A stretch of 64,000 bases of DNA from Paraglaciecola sp. L1A13 (GTDB lineage: Bacteria > Pseudomonadota > Gammaproteobacteria > Enterobacterales > Alteromonadaceae), in contig NZ_CP047024.1 in the NCBI RefSeq assembly GCF_009796745.1, forward strand, positions 2,418,001 to 2,482,000, read 5' to 3'. A program made the position numbers and the translations under genes. Positions 54,686-63,748 of this stretch are shown piece after piece. Under the pieces are notes generated by a model. The model saw nothing but the letters and a program-made list of their open reading frames with translations, made no database searches and had not been told where the DNA came from. The first letter of the stretch is position 1. Every line of letters begins with the position of its first letter.

Positions 54686-55660
54686 TCAACGTCGAAATTT
54701 TTTACCGTATTGGCTTGGTGATAATCCAGTGTGCTTTTTAAATAAGCGGGTGAAGGAACTAAGATCATCATAACCAACTAAATTGACTATACGTTCAACA
54801 TTATGACTTGATGCTTCAAGATGCTTTTTAGCTGCTTCAACCCTTATGCTCTGTAAATAGGCCAAAGGGGATTGTTCTGTTGCATGTTTGAAACGCCGTA
54901 CAAAGGTACGCGATGTCAGATTCACTCTCTCACATAAAGTATTGACCACTATTTTTTGGGCATAATTTTGTTCTAGCCACTGCTGAATAGATAACACCTC
55001 CGCATCTTGATGATATTTTTTTGTGCGCAGTGAAGCATACGCTGATTGCTCTCCACGGGATAAATCAATCACATGAGCCTTGGCCGTCGTCGTTGCAATG
55101 TCATGTCCTGCATAACGCTCTATTAATAGTAACGCTAAATCAAACCACGCCATCCCGCCACCGGAGCAAAAGATGTTGTCTTGTTCGGTGATCATCCGAT
55201 CAATCTGTAAGTTTACATTCGGATAAAGTTGCTTAAATAATTCTGCATAACCCCAATGTGTCGTCGCCATTCGTTTATCTAAAATACCGGCTTGAGCTAA
55301 AAAAAAAGCGCCACTACAATTGCTAGCAATATCTGCCCCCAATGCATAATGCTTTCGAATATGCGGTAAAAGAGCAACGTTGTTACGCAGCACCTCTATG
55401 GGATCGCCGCCTATTGTGGGGATCAATAACAAGTCCGTTTTTTCAAGAGATTCAATTGAGACATGGCTGTTTAATTCGAGTTGATTAATACATTTTACTG
55501 ATTTGCCTTTTAACGAAGCTATTTGCACTTCAAACAGGGGCTGTATTGGTAACCCTTGCATTCGTTGCCATGTTACGCCCGCTAAACCAAATATATCAAG
55601 AACGCCAGTAATGGCACTAGCATAGGCTTGATCAAAACCCAGAATAGTCACTTTGAACAT
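54686..55660 (-). CDS. GlxA-type AraC-family transcriptional regulator
   Basis: A 324-residue regulator. The N-terminal DJ-1/PfpI-like domain (about residues 1-190) has A-S-N-C-S-G-A-F-F-L-A at the nucleophile elbow, as in GlxA proteins. The C-terminal AraC double helix-turn-helix (about 220-320) ends L-V-G-Y-D-D-L-S-S-F-T-R-L-F-K-K-H-T-G. It is divergent from the acyl-CoA dehydrogenase operon and most likely controls it, with an acyl or carnitine-like metabolite as possible signal. Two palindromes lie in the shared promoter region. Confidence 0.9.
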   Translation of the reverse strand: MFKVTILGFDQAYASAITGVLDIFGLAGVTWQRMQGLPIQPLFEVQIASLKGKSVKCINQLELNSHVSIESLEKTDLLLIPTIGGDPIEVLRNNVALLPHIRKHYALGADIASNCSGAFFLAQAGILDKRMATTHWGYAELFKQLYPNVNLQIDRMITEQDNIFCSGGGMAWFDLALLLIERYAGHDIATTTAKAHVIDLSRGEQSAYASLRTKKYHQDAEVLSIQQWLEQNYAQKIVVNTLCERVNLTSRTFVRRFKHATEQSPLAYLQSIRVEAAKKHLEASSHNVERIVNLVGYDDLSSFTRLFKKHTGLSPSQYGKKFRR

Positions 55661-55717
55661 AAATTAGCTCTCACTATAAACCCATGTTTTTGCACCGTAT
55701 CACGGGATGTTATAACA

Positions 55718-55751
55718 GTCATTAATGACCATTATTATGTCATATATGACA
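55718..55751. promoter_or_regulatory. Twin palindromes between the AraC-type regulator and the acyl-CoA dehydrogenase operon
   Basis: GTCATTAATGAC (55718-55729) and TGTCATATATGACA (55738-55751) are both perfect dyads of the form GTCAT-N2-ATGAC. Their centres are 21 bases apart, two DNA turns, so both would face the same side of the helix. They lie midway between the divergent starts. Confidence 0.6.
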
Positions 55752-55876
55752 ATTATTCACCCTACTTTTATCTGCGAAGCTATAGCCTGTTAAAAGAATG
55801 TTGCCAGAATTAGGCCTCACATCAATCTGTGATCACTTAGGTGTCACGACTCGTGAATAAAAAAGGTGCAAGTACT

Positions 55877-57682
55877 ATGAGTGAAGAATTAGTCAGTCGT
55901 AAAGAATTAGCGTTTCAATTGTATGAAGTGTTAGATACAGAAGCATTGTGTGAGCGCGGACGTTTTAGTGAGCATAATAAAGACACCTTCGACGCAGTTA
56001 TGGATACGGCTGATAAAATTGCCAGAGAAAAATTTGCACCACATAACCGTAAAGCTGACATAAACGAACCCACATTTGATGGGCATAACGTGCATATGAT
56101 ACCCGAGGTACAAGAGGCATTTGACACTTATGCGGAATCAGGACTCATTGCAGGTCGCTTCGATTTCGAAGACGGCGGAATGCAACTCCCTGAAACGATT
56201 ATGATGGCTTGTTCGAGTTATTTTATGGCAGCAAATCCATCTAGCACAGGCTACGCATTCTTAACCGTTGCAGCAGCGAATGTTATTAAGAATTTTGCTA
56301 GTCAAAGCGTTAAAGAACAATTTATGCCACGTATGTTAACCGGCGAATTTACCGGCACGATGGCACTTACAGAACCCCATGCAGGCTCATCTTTGACAGA
56401 TATTACAACGAGTGCCAAACCCGCAGATGATGGTACTTATCGTATTAAAGGCAGTAAATTGTATATCTCGGCTGGGGATCACCAATTATCTAAAAATATC
56501 GTGCACTTAGTATTAGCAAAAATCCAAGGGGCTCCTCCTGGCGTTAAAGGTATCTCGCTTTTTGTGGTCCCCAAGTTTCGCTTAGATGAAAACGGCAACC
56601 CTGGCGAGCGTAATGACGTTACGTTAGCGGGTCTTATCCATAAAATGGGTTACCGCGGAACCACGTCTACCGCACTTACATTTGGTGATAAAGACGATTG
56701 TCGCGGTTTTCTAGTGGGTGAAGAACATCAAGGCTTGAAGTACATGTTCTTGATGATGAATGAAGCTCGCTTGGGTGTCGGCTTTGGTGCTGCAATGGTT
56801 GGCTACGCAGGGTATCGTTATTCATTAGGCTATGCAAAGGAGCGTACTCAAGGTCGTGTGGCACCCCACAACAAACCAACAGATAAAGCCGCCACAATTA
56901 TTCAACACGGCGATGTTAAACGAATGCTGTTGGCACAAAAATCTTATGTTGAAGGTGGCATGGCCCTTTGTTTTTACGCAGCAAGGCTTGTGGATGACCT
57001 TCATACCGTAGAGTCGGGTAAAGAAAAACAGCAAACAGCTGAACTGCTCGACTTACTGACTCCGGTTGTTAAAGCATGGCCTTCTGAATTCGGTCCTAAA
57101 GCGAATGACTTGGCTATTCAAGTACTTGGTGGTGCTGGTTATACCCGTGAATATCCGGTTGAACAGTGTTGGCGTGATAATCGTTTGAACCCTATTCATG
57201 AAGGGACTAATGGTATTCAAGCATTAGATTTAATGACACGTAAATTATGGCAGGCCAACGGTGCGGGCTTGGTGCAGTTGCAAAGTGTAATGAGTAATGA
57301 TTTTGCCAAAGCGCAACATCTAACGAGTAAACAACTGATTGGTGATCTTCAGCCTTATCTGCTTAAGCTTCAAAAGCTCGTCCCTTTATTAGCTTTAGAA
57401 CTTAAAGGCGAACATCAAAACTCGTTGCTAGCTAACGCAAGTTGCTTCTTAACAATATTCGGTCAGATCGTTGTAAGTTGGATGTGGATACGTCAAGCGA
57501 TTACCGCTGAAGCAGCTCTTAATGCAGGTGACTTATCCACTGATGACGAGTCGTTTTATCGTGGAAAACTACAAGCCGCAAAATACTTTATTGACTGGGA
57601 ATTAACCTTAACAGACCGTGATTTTAAGATTTTAAATAGTATGAGTGATAGCTGCAGCGATATGCAGGAAGCTTGGTTCTAA
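55877..57682 (+). CDS. Acyl-CoA dehydrogenase (long form, FAD)
   Basis: A 601-residue acyl-CoA dehydrogenase of the longer bacterial type with an extra C-terminal domain. It oxidises acyl-CoA to trans-2-enoyl-CoA and gives electrons to ETF. The FAD signature is A-L-T-E-P-H-A-G-S-S-L-T-D, and the catalytic Glu lies in N-P-I-H-E-G-T-N-G-I-Q. The ATG at 55877 is chosen because AAGGTG precedes it and the conserved protein begins there; GTG codons upstream would add an unconserved tail. First gene of a four-gene operon. Chain length or branching of its substrate is unknown. Confidence 0.93.
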   Translation: MSEELVSRKELAFQLYEVLDTEALCERGRFSEHNKDTFDAVMDTADKIAREKFAPHNRKADINEPTFDGHNVHMIPEVQEAFDTYAESGLIAGRFDFEDGGMQLPETIMMACSSYFMAANPSSTGYAFLTVAAANVIKNFASQSVKEQFMPRMLTGEFTGTMALTEPHAGSSLTDITTSAKPADDGTYRIKGSKLYISAGDHQLSKNIVHLVLAKIQGAPPGVKGISLFVVPKFRLDENGNPGERNDVTLAGLIHKMGYRGTTSTALTFGDKDDCRGFLVGEEHQGLKYMFLMMNEARLGVGFGAAMVGYAGYRYSLGYAKERTQGRVAPHNKPTDKAATIIQHGDVKRMLLAQKSYVEGGMALCFYAARLVDDLHTVESGKEKQQTAELLDLLTPVVKAWPSEFGPKANDLAIQVLGGAGYTREYPVEQCWRDNRLNPIHEGTNGIQALDLMTRKLWQANGAGLVQLQSVMSNDFAKAQHLTSKQLIGDLQPYLLKLQKLVPLLALELKGEHQNSLLANASCFLTIFGQIVVSWMWIRQAITAEAALNAGDLSTDDESFYRGKLQAAKYFIDWELTLTDRDFKILNSMSDSCSDMQEAWF

Positions 57683-57732
57683 AAATACCTTAATTAAATC
57701 ATACGACAAAATATTAATGCATAGGATTAGTT

Positions 57733-58737
57733 ATGAAAAACACGCAGTTTCTATTAGCGAAACGTCCCGTTGGTATACCAACGCGTGACAATTGGGACCA
57801 AGTGCAGGTCGATGTACCAACACTCAATGATAATCAAGTTCTAATGAAAGTCGCTTATATTTCATTAGACCCTGCCATGCGTGGTTGGATGAATGATGCA
57901 AAATCGTATATTGCTCCTGTGCAAATAGGCGAAGTGATGCGAGCGAGTACAGTTGGTCAAGTTATTGACTCACGTGATGCTAATTTCCAGAAAGGGGATT
58001 ATGTTTTCGGTCATGGCGGGGTGCAGCAATACGCCGTCGCTGAAGGTAAAGACATTCATAAAATAGATACCAATATCGCTCCTTTAGAGCGCTATTTAAG
58101 CGTACTTGGTATGCCCGGTATGACGGCTTATTTCGGCTTACTTAATACCGGATTGCCAAAAGCAGGTGAAACCGTCGTAGTATCTGGAGCTGCGGGTGCC
58201 GTCGGCACGGTTGTCGGTCAAATTGCCAAAATAAAGGGCTGCAAAGTTATCGGTATCGCTGGGGGAAAGGATAAGTGCCAGTATCTTGTAGATGAACTTG
58301 GGTTTGACGGTGCAATTGATTATAAAAATGAAAATGTTAAACAAGCCCTCAAAACACAATGCCCTATAGGTGTAGATGTTTTTTTCGATAACGTTGGTGG
58401 TGAAATTTTAGATGATGTATTAACGCAGATACGTCTGCACGCACGAATCGTAGTGTGTGGTGCGATAAGCCAATACAACAATACAACACCCGTTAAAGGC
58501 CCCTCTAATTATTTATCATTGTTGGTGAACCGAGCGCGAATGGAAGGCATAGTCGTGTTTGATAACGTCAAACATTATGGTGAAGCTGCTGCAGAAATGG
58601 CGCAATGGATTAGCGAAGGGAAACTAAAAGCCAAAGAGCATGTTGTCACTGGTATTGAGAATTTCCCCGAAGCCTTACTTATGCTGTTTAAAGGTGAGAA
58701 TACTGGCAAGTTAGTACTGAAGGTGGACAACGAGTAA
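57733..58737 (+). CDS. NADP-dependent MDR oxidoreductase (CurA/prostaglandin reductase type)
   Basis: A 334-residue zinc-free medium-chain reductase. The segment S-L-D-P-A-M-R-G-W-M and the NADPH-binding A-A-G-A-V-G-T-V-V-G-Q (about residues 154-164) are those of the leukotriene B4 12-hydroxydehydrogenase/YncB group, which reduces the double bond of alpha,beta-unsaturated ketones or enoyl compounds. It sits 50 bases after the acyl-CoA dehydrogenase and its TAA overlaps the next start (TAATG). A role in handling unsaturated acyl intermediates is inferred. Confidence 0.9.
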   Translation: MKNTQFLLAKRPVGIPTRDNWDQVQVDVPTLNDNQVLMKVAYISLDPAMRGWMNDAKSYIAPVQIGEVMRASTVGQVIDSRDANFQKGDYVFGHGGVQQYAVAEGKDIHKIDTNIAPLERYLSVLGMPGMTAYFGLLNTGLPKAGETVVVSGAAGAVGTVVGQIAKIKGCKVIGIAGGKDKCQYLVDELGFDGAIDYKNENVKQALKTQCPIGVDVFFDNVGGEILDDVLTQIRLHARIVVCGAISQYNNTTPVKGPSNYLSLLVNRARMEGIVVFDNVKHYGEAAAEMAQWISEGKLKAKEHVVTGIENFPEALLMLFKGENTGKLVLKVDNE

Positions 58738-59501
58738 TGAGTGATAATAGCGTAGCTGGCAAACATATATTAATTACTGGTGGGGCATCAGGTATCGGTG
58801 CTGAGACAGCTTTATTACTGGCTAAGCGCGGAGCCAAAGTCACCATAGGCGATTTAAACGAAGTAGATGGTAAGACGTTAGTCGAGCGTATAAATGATGA
58901 AGGTGGCCAAGCGCGTTTTTGTAAAGTTGATGTCAGTGTTAGCCAGTCAGTTGAGGCTCTTTTTGTAAGTGCTATCGGCGAGTTGGGCAACATTGATGTA
59001 TTAATTAACAATGCTGGAATTGATCATGACCCTAAGTTTTTGCTCGAAATAGAAGATGCTACTTTTCATAAAAATATTGCTGTTAATGTAAATGGCGTCT
59101 GGTACTGCATGAAACAAGCTCTAGGGCACATGTTAGAAAACGGTGGAGGGCATGTGATCAATATTTCCTCCGTCGCTGGCATCCGAGCGGCGCCCACTTT
59201 GTCGGCTTATAGTGCAGCAAAACATGCTGTGGTAGGCCTGACTAAATCTGCTGCAGTGGAATACGCAAGATATAACATTCGTGTCAATGCCGTATGCCCA
59301 AGTTTTGTGCGTACGCCCATGGTGGAACACGTACTATCCAAATTAAATGAACGGGGACAAAAAGCCCTAATCAGTGCCAACCCAATGAAGCGTCTAGGGG
59401 AGCCTCAAGAGATTGCTGGGGCAATTGCATGGTTATGCACAGCAGAATCTAGCTTTATGACAGGGCATACCGTGGTATTAGATGGCGGCATGACTGCTTA
59501 G
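58737..59501 (+). CDS. SDR dehydrogenase (3-hydroxyacyl/3-oxoacyl type), first of two
   Basis: A 254-residue classical SDR: T-G-G-A-S-G-I-G (about residues 14-21), N-N-A-G, catalytic Ser in N-I-S-S-V-A-G, and Tyr-x3-Lys in Y-S-A-A-K. It is likely NAD-dependent (Asp after the second strand, G-D-L-N). In the operon it could perform the 3-hydroxyacyl oxidation step. It overlaps the MDR stop by one base and is followed 27 bases later by a second SDR. Confidence 0.9.
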   Translation: MSDNSVAGKHILITGGASGIGAETALLLAKRGAKVTIGDLNEVDGKTLVERINDEGGQARFCKVDVSVSQSVEALFVSAIGELGNIDVLINNAGIDHDPKFLLEIEDATFHKNIAVNVNGVWYCMKQALGHMLENGGGHVINISSVAGIRAAPTLSAYSAAKHAVVGLTKSAAVEYARYNIRVNAVCPSFVRTPMVEHVLSKLNERGQKALISANPMKRLGEPQEIAGAIAWLCTAESSFMTGHTVVLDGGMTA

Positions 59502-59528
59502 TAAATAATTTTATTTAAAGGACATATT

Positions 59529-60293
59529 ATGAAAAAAGATATTTTTGATTTAACAGGAAAAGTCGCGCTTGTCACTGGCGCAAGTCGCGGTATTGGTGAG
59601 TCTATCGCTAAGTTGCTGGCTGCTTATGGTGCACATGTTATTGTATCAAGCCGGAAGATTGATGGCTGCGAAGCCGTGGCTAAAAGTATTCGTGATGATG
59701 GCGGAAAAGCCACAGCGATGGCTTGCCATGTGGGCGAAATGGCCCAGATTGAGCAAACTTTCGCTACGATTAAAAAAGACTTCGGACAACTAGATATATT
59801 GGTTAACAACGCTGCAGCTAATCCTTACTTTGGGCATATTCTGGATACAGACCTAGCCGCTTATGAAAAAACCGTTGATGTTAATATCCGAGGTTACTTC
59901 TTTATGTCAGTTGCGGCGGGCAACATGATGAAAGAGCAGGGCGGTGGCGTTATGCTAAATACGGCTTCAGTTAACGGTATATCTCCAGGTGCTATGCAGG
60001 GAATTTACTCCATTACAAAAGCAGCGGTAATCAGTATGACTAAAGCATTCGCCAAAGAATGCGGACCGCTTAATATACGGGTAAATGCCTTATTACCAGG
60101 TTTGACTGAAACTAAGTTTGCATCAGCACTCACCTCAAACGAGAAGATACTTAATACGGCATTATTGACCATTCCTCTTGGCCGAGTAGCTCAACCAGAT
60201 GAAATGGCTGGTACTGTCTTATACCTAGTATCAGACGCGTCTTCCTACACAACAGGTACTACTATCACTGTTGATGGCGGTTACTTAGCATAA
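59529..60293 (+). CDS. SDR dehydrogenase, second of two
   Basis: A 254-residue classical SDR: T-G-A-S-R-G-I-G, N-N-A-A, Ser in N-T-A-S-V-N-G and Y-S-I-T-K. The Ser-Arg-Lys after the second strand (S-S-R-K) suggests NADP preference, unlike its upstream neighbour. AAAGGA lies about eight bases before the ATG. Last gene of the acyl-CoA dehydrogenase operon, closed by a terminator. Substrate not predictable. Confidence 0.9.
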   Translation: MKKDIFDLTGKVALVTGASRGIGESIAKLLAAYGAHVIVSSRKIDGCEAVAKSIRDDGGKATAMACHVGEMAQIEQTFATIKKDFGQLDILVNNAAANPYFGHILDTDLAAYEKTVDVNIRGYFFMSVAAGNMMKEQGGGVMLNTASVNGISPGAMQGIYSITKAAVISMTKAFAKECGPLNIRVNALLPGLTETKFASALTSNEKILNTALLTIPLGRVAQPDEMAGTVLYLVSDASSYTTGTTITVDGGYLA

Positions 60294-60310
60294 CGTCAAA
60301 AATAATTAAA

Positions 60311-60349
60311 AAAACCGCTAGCGTGCTCACACATTAGCGGAATTTTTTA
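60311..60349 (+). terminator. Intrinsic terminator of the acyl-CoA dehydrogenase operon
   Basis: CCGCTA (60315-60320) and TAGCGG (60335-60340) form the stem, flanked by an A-run and followed by AATTTTTTAT. The plus-strand A-run may also serve the convergent ydbL transcript. Confidence 0.82.
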
Positions 60350-60388
60350 TCATTCGTACAATGCCAATAACATTTTATCTATGGAATG

Positions 60389-60715
60389 TTATTTCTTAAC
60401 CCAATTTCCATTGACTAGTACATAATGTCCAGCAGTGGTTTTCTCATAGGCTTTTTTAGCGGCTAGCTTTTCGACTTGCTCAAGTGTCAGGTTATTCTTG
60501 CTAGCAAGCTGGTTATATTTGTCTTTACGCTTAGCGTTCACTTCTTTAATCAGGGCCAATACATCCGGTTGACTAACAACCGCGCCAAGATAGCCATCAG
60601 TTTGTTCACCAACAAGACCCTGCTCTTTGGCGCTGTCCAGTTCAATAGCAAAACTCATACTACTAAACAGCAACGATGCCGCTGCAAAAAAAGTCGGTAG
60701 TAGGGCAGTCTTCAT
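60389..60715 (-). CDS. ydbL: Periplasmic protein YdbL (DUF1318)
   Basis: A 108-residue YdbL-family protein with a signal peptide (cut near S-F-A, about residue 23). The mature part has G-L-V-G-E-Q-x-D-G-Y-L-G-A-V and the long helix with V-N-A-K-R-K-D-K-Y-N-Q-L-A, the DUF1318 pattern, and ends V-N-G-N-W-V-K-K. In E. coli it works with YdbH and YnbE, perhaps as a chaperone. The ATG at 60715 follows AAGGAG. It is the last gene of the ydbH-ynbE-ydbL operon. Confidence 0.92.
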   Translation of the reverse strand: MKTALLPTFFAAASLLFSSMSFAIELDSAKEQGLVGEQTDGYLGAVVSQPDVLALIKEVNAKRKDKYNQLASKNNLTLEQVEKLAAKKAYEKTTAGHYVLVNGNWVKK

Positions 60716-60725
60716 AATTTTCTCC

Positions 60726-60905
60726 TTAGAATAATTCGCTGTCATCGCTGAAAATATCATCCAATTCTTTATCAACTTTTACGCGTATTTCATGGTCAAT
60801 TTTAACATTGATGTTGATTGTAATGGGTTCTTTTGTTTCTACTTGTACTTTGTGTGTACAAGCACTTAATGGGATTAAGGCTATCAGTAGCCAGTATTTT
60901 TTCAC
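60726..60905 (-). CDS. ynbE: Outer-membrane lipoprotein YnbE
   Basis: A 59-residue lipoprotein, easily missed because of its size. It starts at GTG (60905) and reads M-K-K-Y-W-L-L-I-A-L-I-P-L-S-A-C with lipobox L-S-A-C (Cys16). It continues with the YnbE pattern E-P-I-T-I-N-I-N-V-K-I-D-H-E-I-R-V-K-V-D-K and ends E-L-F. In E. coli YnbE multimers cap the YdbH bridge at the outer membrane. It overlaps the ydbH stop by four bases (GTGA) and lies ten bases before ydbL. Confidence 0.93.
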   Translation of the reverse strand: MKKYWLLIALIPLSACTHKVQVETKEPITININVKIDHEIRVKVDKELDDIFSDDSELF

Positions 60906-63607
60906 TTTTTATCACCTTTTTTGATTTTCTGTTCAATTTGGTTTTGCACCGAATCCGTCAATCTTAATGATCTTAATAAGGTTAGAATATTTTCTTCGTG
61001 ATGGTAATTAAAATTAACTTCCTGCTGTTGATTAGCATTTTGCCCTAATATTGAAAAATCTAAAAACAATAACCCATCTGGATTTAATTTCACTTGGCTA
61101 CTTAATTGTTTAAATTTTAAATTTTTAAGATAATTCAATTCTGTTTGTTGTTCAGCAATTGAGTCGAATGCTGGATTACCGTTGATCTTAAGAGTTCCGG
61201 GACCTTGGCTTTTTAATAAACCACCGTCTATATAAAATTGTTCATTCTGCACAATCATAGGTAATATCCCGCCAACGCTGCCCGTCACATTAATTCCTGC
61301 TTGTTTTTGTAAATCCACCACTTGAGCTAAATCGATATTTTCCACAGTAATTTGTGCTTGTTGATCTCGTTTATCTAACCACAGTTTATCCAGTGCAAAC
61401 TTACCACCTAATACCTTTCCCGTTACCTGCTCAACCTTTGCTACATTATTCTGTACGTAATACTGCATATTCACATGCTCAATGGGAACGCCTGTATCCG
61501 CACTTTCGATGTTCAATGTAGTTTTAGGTAGCTGAAGGCCCGCTGAATTTAGTTGCAATGAGCCACTTGTCGATAAATTATTGATATTAAACTCTTGATA
61601 TTTGAGCACAACATCAGCAAGTGTAAAAGAACCTTCGAACGTTGCATCTTTTAGCTGATACTGACCGTCAAGTTCCAGCGTGCCGTTTTGTAATATAAGT
61701 GCTGGCATAAAACGGCTGATAGCTGGTTGCAATCCACTTAATGCTTGTCTGTTAAGCGTTAATCCAAGAACCTGTTCTTTTTGTTCAATACTAAAGTTGA
61801 AGGTGTTATCTACAACGACTTGATGATGACTGGTTAGGATATTGGCTTCGCGCTGTGCATTTAACTTATGAGAGACATCAACCTCTGAAAGAGTTAGGTA
61901 TTGGTCATTCTCAAGATTTAGTGCAATCCCGCTTAATATAGAACCCCCTACTAGGGATACTTTATTCAGATCGATAACAGAACCTTGGAGATTATTGGTT
62001 AGTTTGTTGATCAAAATATCATCGATCTTGATTTGGTATAAGGTGCTATTGACAGAAAGAGTAAGCTGTTTGAAGTTTTCTCCGGTTACTTCCAATGAGC
62101 TGCTAAGGGCTTTAGTTGTTATCACTTTACTTTTAGTAGGCACGGCAGTGGTCTGAGAAAGCCCATTTTCGGTTTGCGTTGTAGCGTCACGTGCAGAGGT
62201 TTGTAGGGTGTATTTCGTGCCTTGGGCCTTTAAATTCGCGCTTATCGAAATCCCTGAGTTTGATGATATATCACCTGTTATTTCGCCTTCAATTAACTTG
62301 GCATTGATGCCGTAATCGATAAATCGATCTACTTTTATCTCACTTTTTATACCCTCTAACCCCCAGTTATCCGCGTTCCAGTGTAAATTCCCTACTATGT
62401 TAATTAACAGTGACTGTGGATCGGCAACCGACGTATTTGGTATTTGTGTGGCGCCTAACTGGATATCCGTATTGTTGCCTGTTGCTAACAACTTGTCTGC
62501 TGAATGCAGCAATTCTGTTTGCACAGATACAGTGCTGCTTACTGCTGGGTTCTTTTTCTCACTAGGTAATTGGATAGACAGTTGCTCAAAATCCGCCGAC
62601 ATGTTTGGTGTTAAACTGCGAACGCTAAATTTCGACGTATTAACCTGCTCAGAATTAATGATAATGGGAGCGGGAGAGGCTAATTCAAACTTATTGGGGA
62701 GTGTATAAGGTAATGTCGGCATTACAGTATAACAACCTTGCTTAGGCATAAGAACAATAGCCGATTGGCTCAGATCAAGCACCAACTCCTGGCTCGCTAA
62801 AGAAATATCTCCAAATATTTTACCGCTAACATGGGTATTAATTTCGCACTTATCAAACTGATAATCGAAATTTACATCTAGTTTGTGCCAAGAATTCAGT
62901 TGTGTGCCATCAAACTTTATATGAGTGGATATAGGCGCATCCATCAACTGGCGTTGAGTCAATAGTGTTTGCAAAGAATGTAAACTGGAAAGATTTTGCT
63001 TAAAGTAAGATGACGCTTTATCAAGTGACCAATCAACATCTGCAATAATCAGTGTTTGATCCTTGTCTTTAATATTGCGTAACTCTAGCGTGGCATTGAA
63101 ATCCCCTTCAATAAGAAGTGAATTACTTGAGGGTTGGCTAAGTTCGAATTTTAATGGGGCAGATAGCAAAGCCGACTCAATGTGTACTGACTGGATATTT
63201 AATAGTGGGAGCGCACTCGGTAATTGCCAACTTGCTAAGTCAAAATTGCTAATGGTCGACGTAGGTTTTTCGGCAATATTGGCGCTTATTTCATGTTTGA
63301 CCCTTAGCGAAGAAATGGATAATTGATTTTTTACACGCATAAAATGTGCGTTATTGAGTTGTATAGTTAGATTATGCAGGGTGATACAGGCTTTTTGTAT
63401 GGTGACATTAAACTGCCAATCAATATCGAACGTTAAACACTCAACACGAATATTCTGTTCTTTAGCAAAGGTTTCAATGGCTAAGGTGGCGACAGATTGT
63501 CTAAATACATAAGTTAAAAATAGTGAGATAACAACGAATAAAAATATAACGAAGGGAACATAAAAGCGCTTTTTAGATAACAATATACCCACAGCAAATA
63601 GCTCCAT
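60902..63607 (-). CDS. ydbH: AsmA-like intermembrane phospholipid transport protein YdbH
   Basis: A 901-residue protein anchored by one N-terminal helix (about residues 15-37) with a long periplasmic beta-rich part rich in alternating hydrophobic strands, as in the AsmA-like YdbH/YhdP/TamB proteins that form hydrophobic grooves for phospholipids. The C-terminal YdbH domain includes V-E-Q-V-T-G-K-V-L-G-G-K-F-A and I-N-V-T-G-S-V-G-G-I-L-P. It spans the envelope to carry lipids to the outer membrane together with YnbE. The start at 63607 lacks a strong ribosome site; it is the first ATG before the membrane helix. Confidence 0.92.
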   Translation of the reverse strand: MELFAVGILLSKKRFYVPFVIFLFVVISLFLTYVFRQSVATLAIETFAKEQNIRVECLTFDIDWQFNVTIQKACITLHNLTIQLNNAHFMRVKNQLSISSLRVKHEISANIAEKPTSTISNFDLASWQLPSALPLLNIQSVHIESALLSAPLKFELSQPSSNSLLIEGDFNATLELRNIKDKDQTLIIADVDWSLDKASSYFKQNLSSLHSLQTLLTQRQLMDAPISTHIKFDGTQLNSWHKLDVNFDYQFDKCEINTHVSGKIFGDISLASQELVLDLSQSAIVLMPKQGCYTVMPTLPYTLPNKFELASPAPIIINSEQVNTSKFSVRSLTPNMSADFEQLSIQLPSEKKNPAVSSTVSVQTELLHSADKLLATGNNTDIQLGATQIPNTSVADPQSLLINIVGNLHWNADNWGLEGIKSEIKVDRFIDYGINAKLIEGEITGDISSNSGISISANLKAQGTKYTLQTSARDATTQTENGLSQTTAVPTKSKVITTKALSSSLEVTGENFKQLTLSVNSTLYQIKIDDILINKLTNNLQGSVIDLNKVSLVGGSILSGIALNLENDQYLTLSEVDVSHKLNAQREANILTSHHQVVVDNTFNFSIEQKEQVLGLTLNRQALSGLQPAISRFMPALILQNGTLELDGQYQLKDATFEGSFTLADVVLKYQEFNINNLSTSGSLQLNSAGLQLPKTTLNIESADTGVPIEHVNMQYYVQNNVAKVEQVTGKVLGGKFALDKLWLDKRDQQAQITVENIDLAQVVDLQKQAGINVTGSVGGILPMIVQNEQFYIDGGLLKSQGPGTLKINGNPAFDSIAEQQTELNYLKNLKFKQLSSQVKLNPDGLLFLDFSILGQNANQQQEVNFNYHHEENILTLLRSLRLTDSVQNQIEQKIKKGDKK

Positions 63608-63689
63608 CTAAAGCGAAATCAAGGAAGGTACAATATCAAATATTGGGGTAGATAATCTAAGGATCTGTAAATTTTTACTGGAAGGCATG

Positions 63690-63730
63690 CCACTTACGTT
63701 ATAAGTTGATGCAACATATAACGTAAGTGG
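63690..63730. repeat. 41-base near-perfect hairpin between the DEAD-box helicase and ydbH genes
   Basis: CCACTTACGTTATA (63690-63703) pairs perfectly with TATAACGTAAGTGG (63717-63730). After an A-A mismatch, GTTG pairs with CAAC around the loop ATG. There is no T-run on either strand. It lies 18 bases after the helicase stop and 82 bases before the ydbH start, both on the minus strand. Confidence 0.75.
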
Positions 63731-63748
63731 AAGGAATAACGTGTTAGC

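Noticed and set aside
62397..62708. 103-codon plus-strand frame inside ydbH
   Set aside because: Antisense shadow of the long ydbH frame, whose AsmA-like sequence is continuous.
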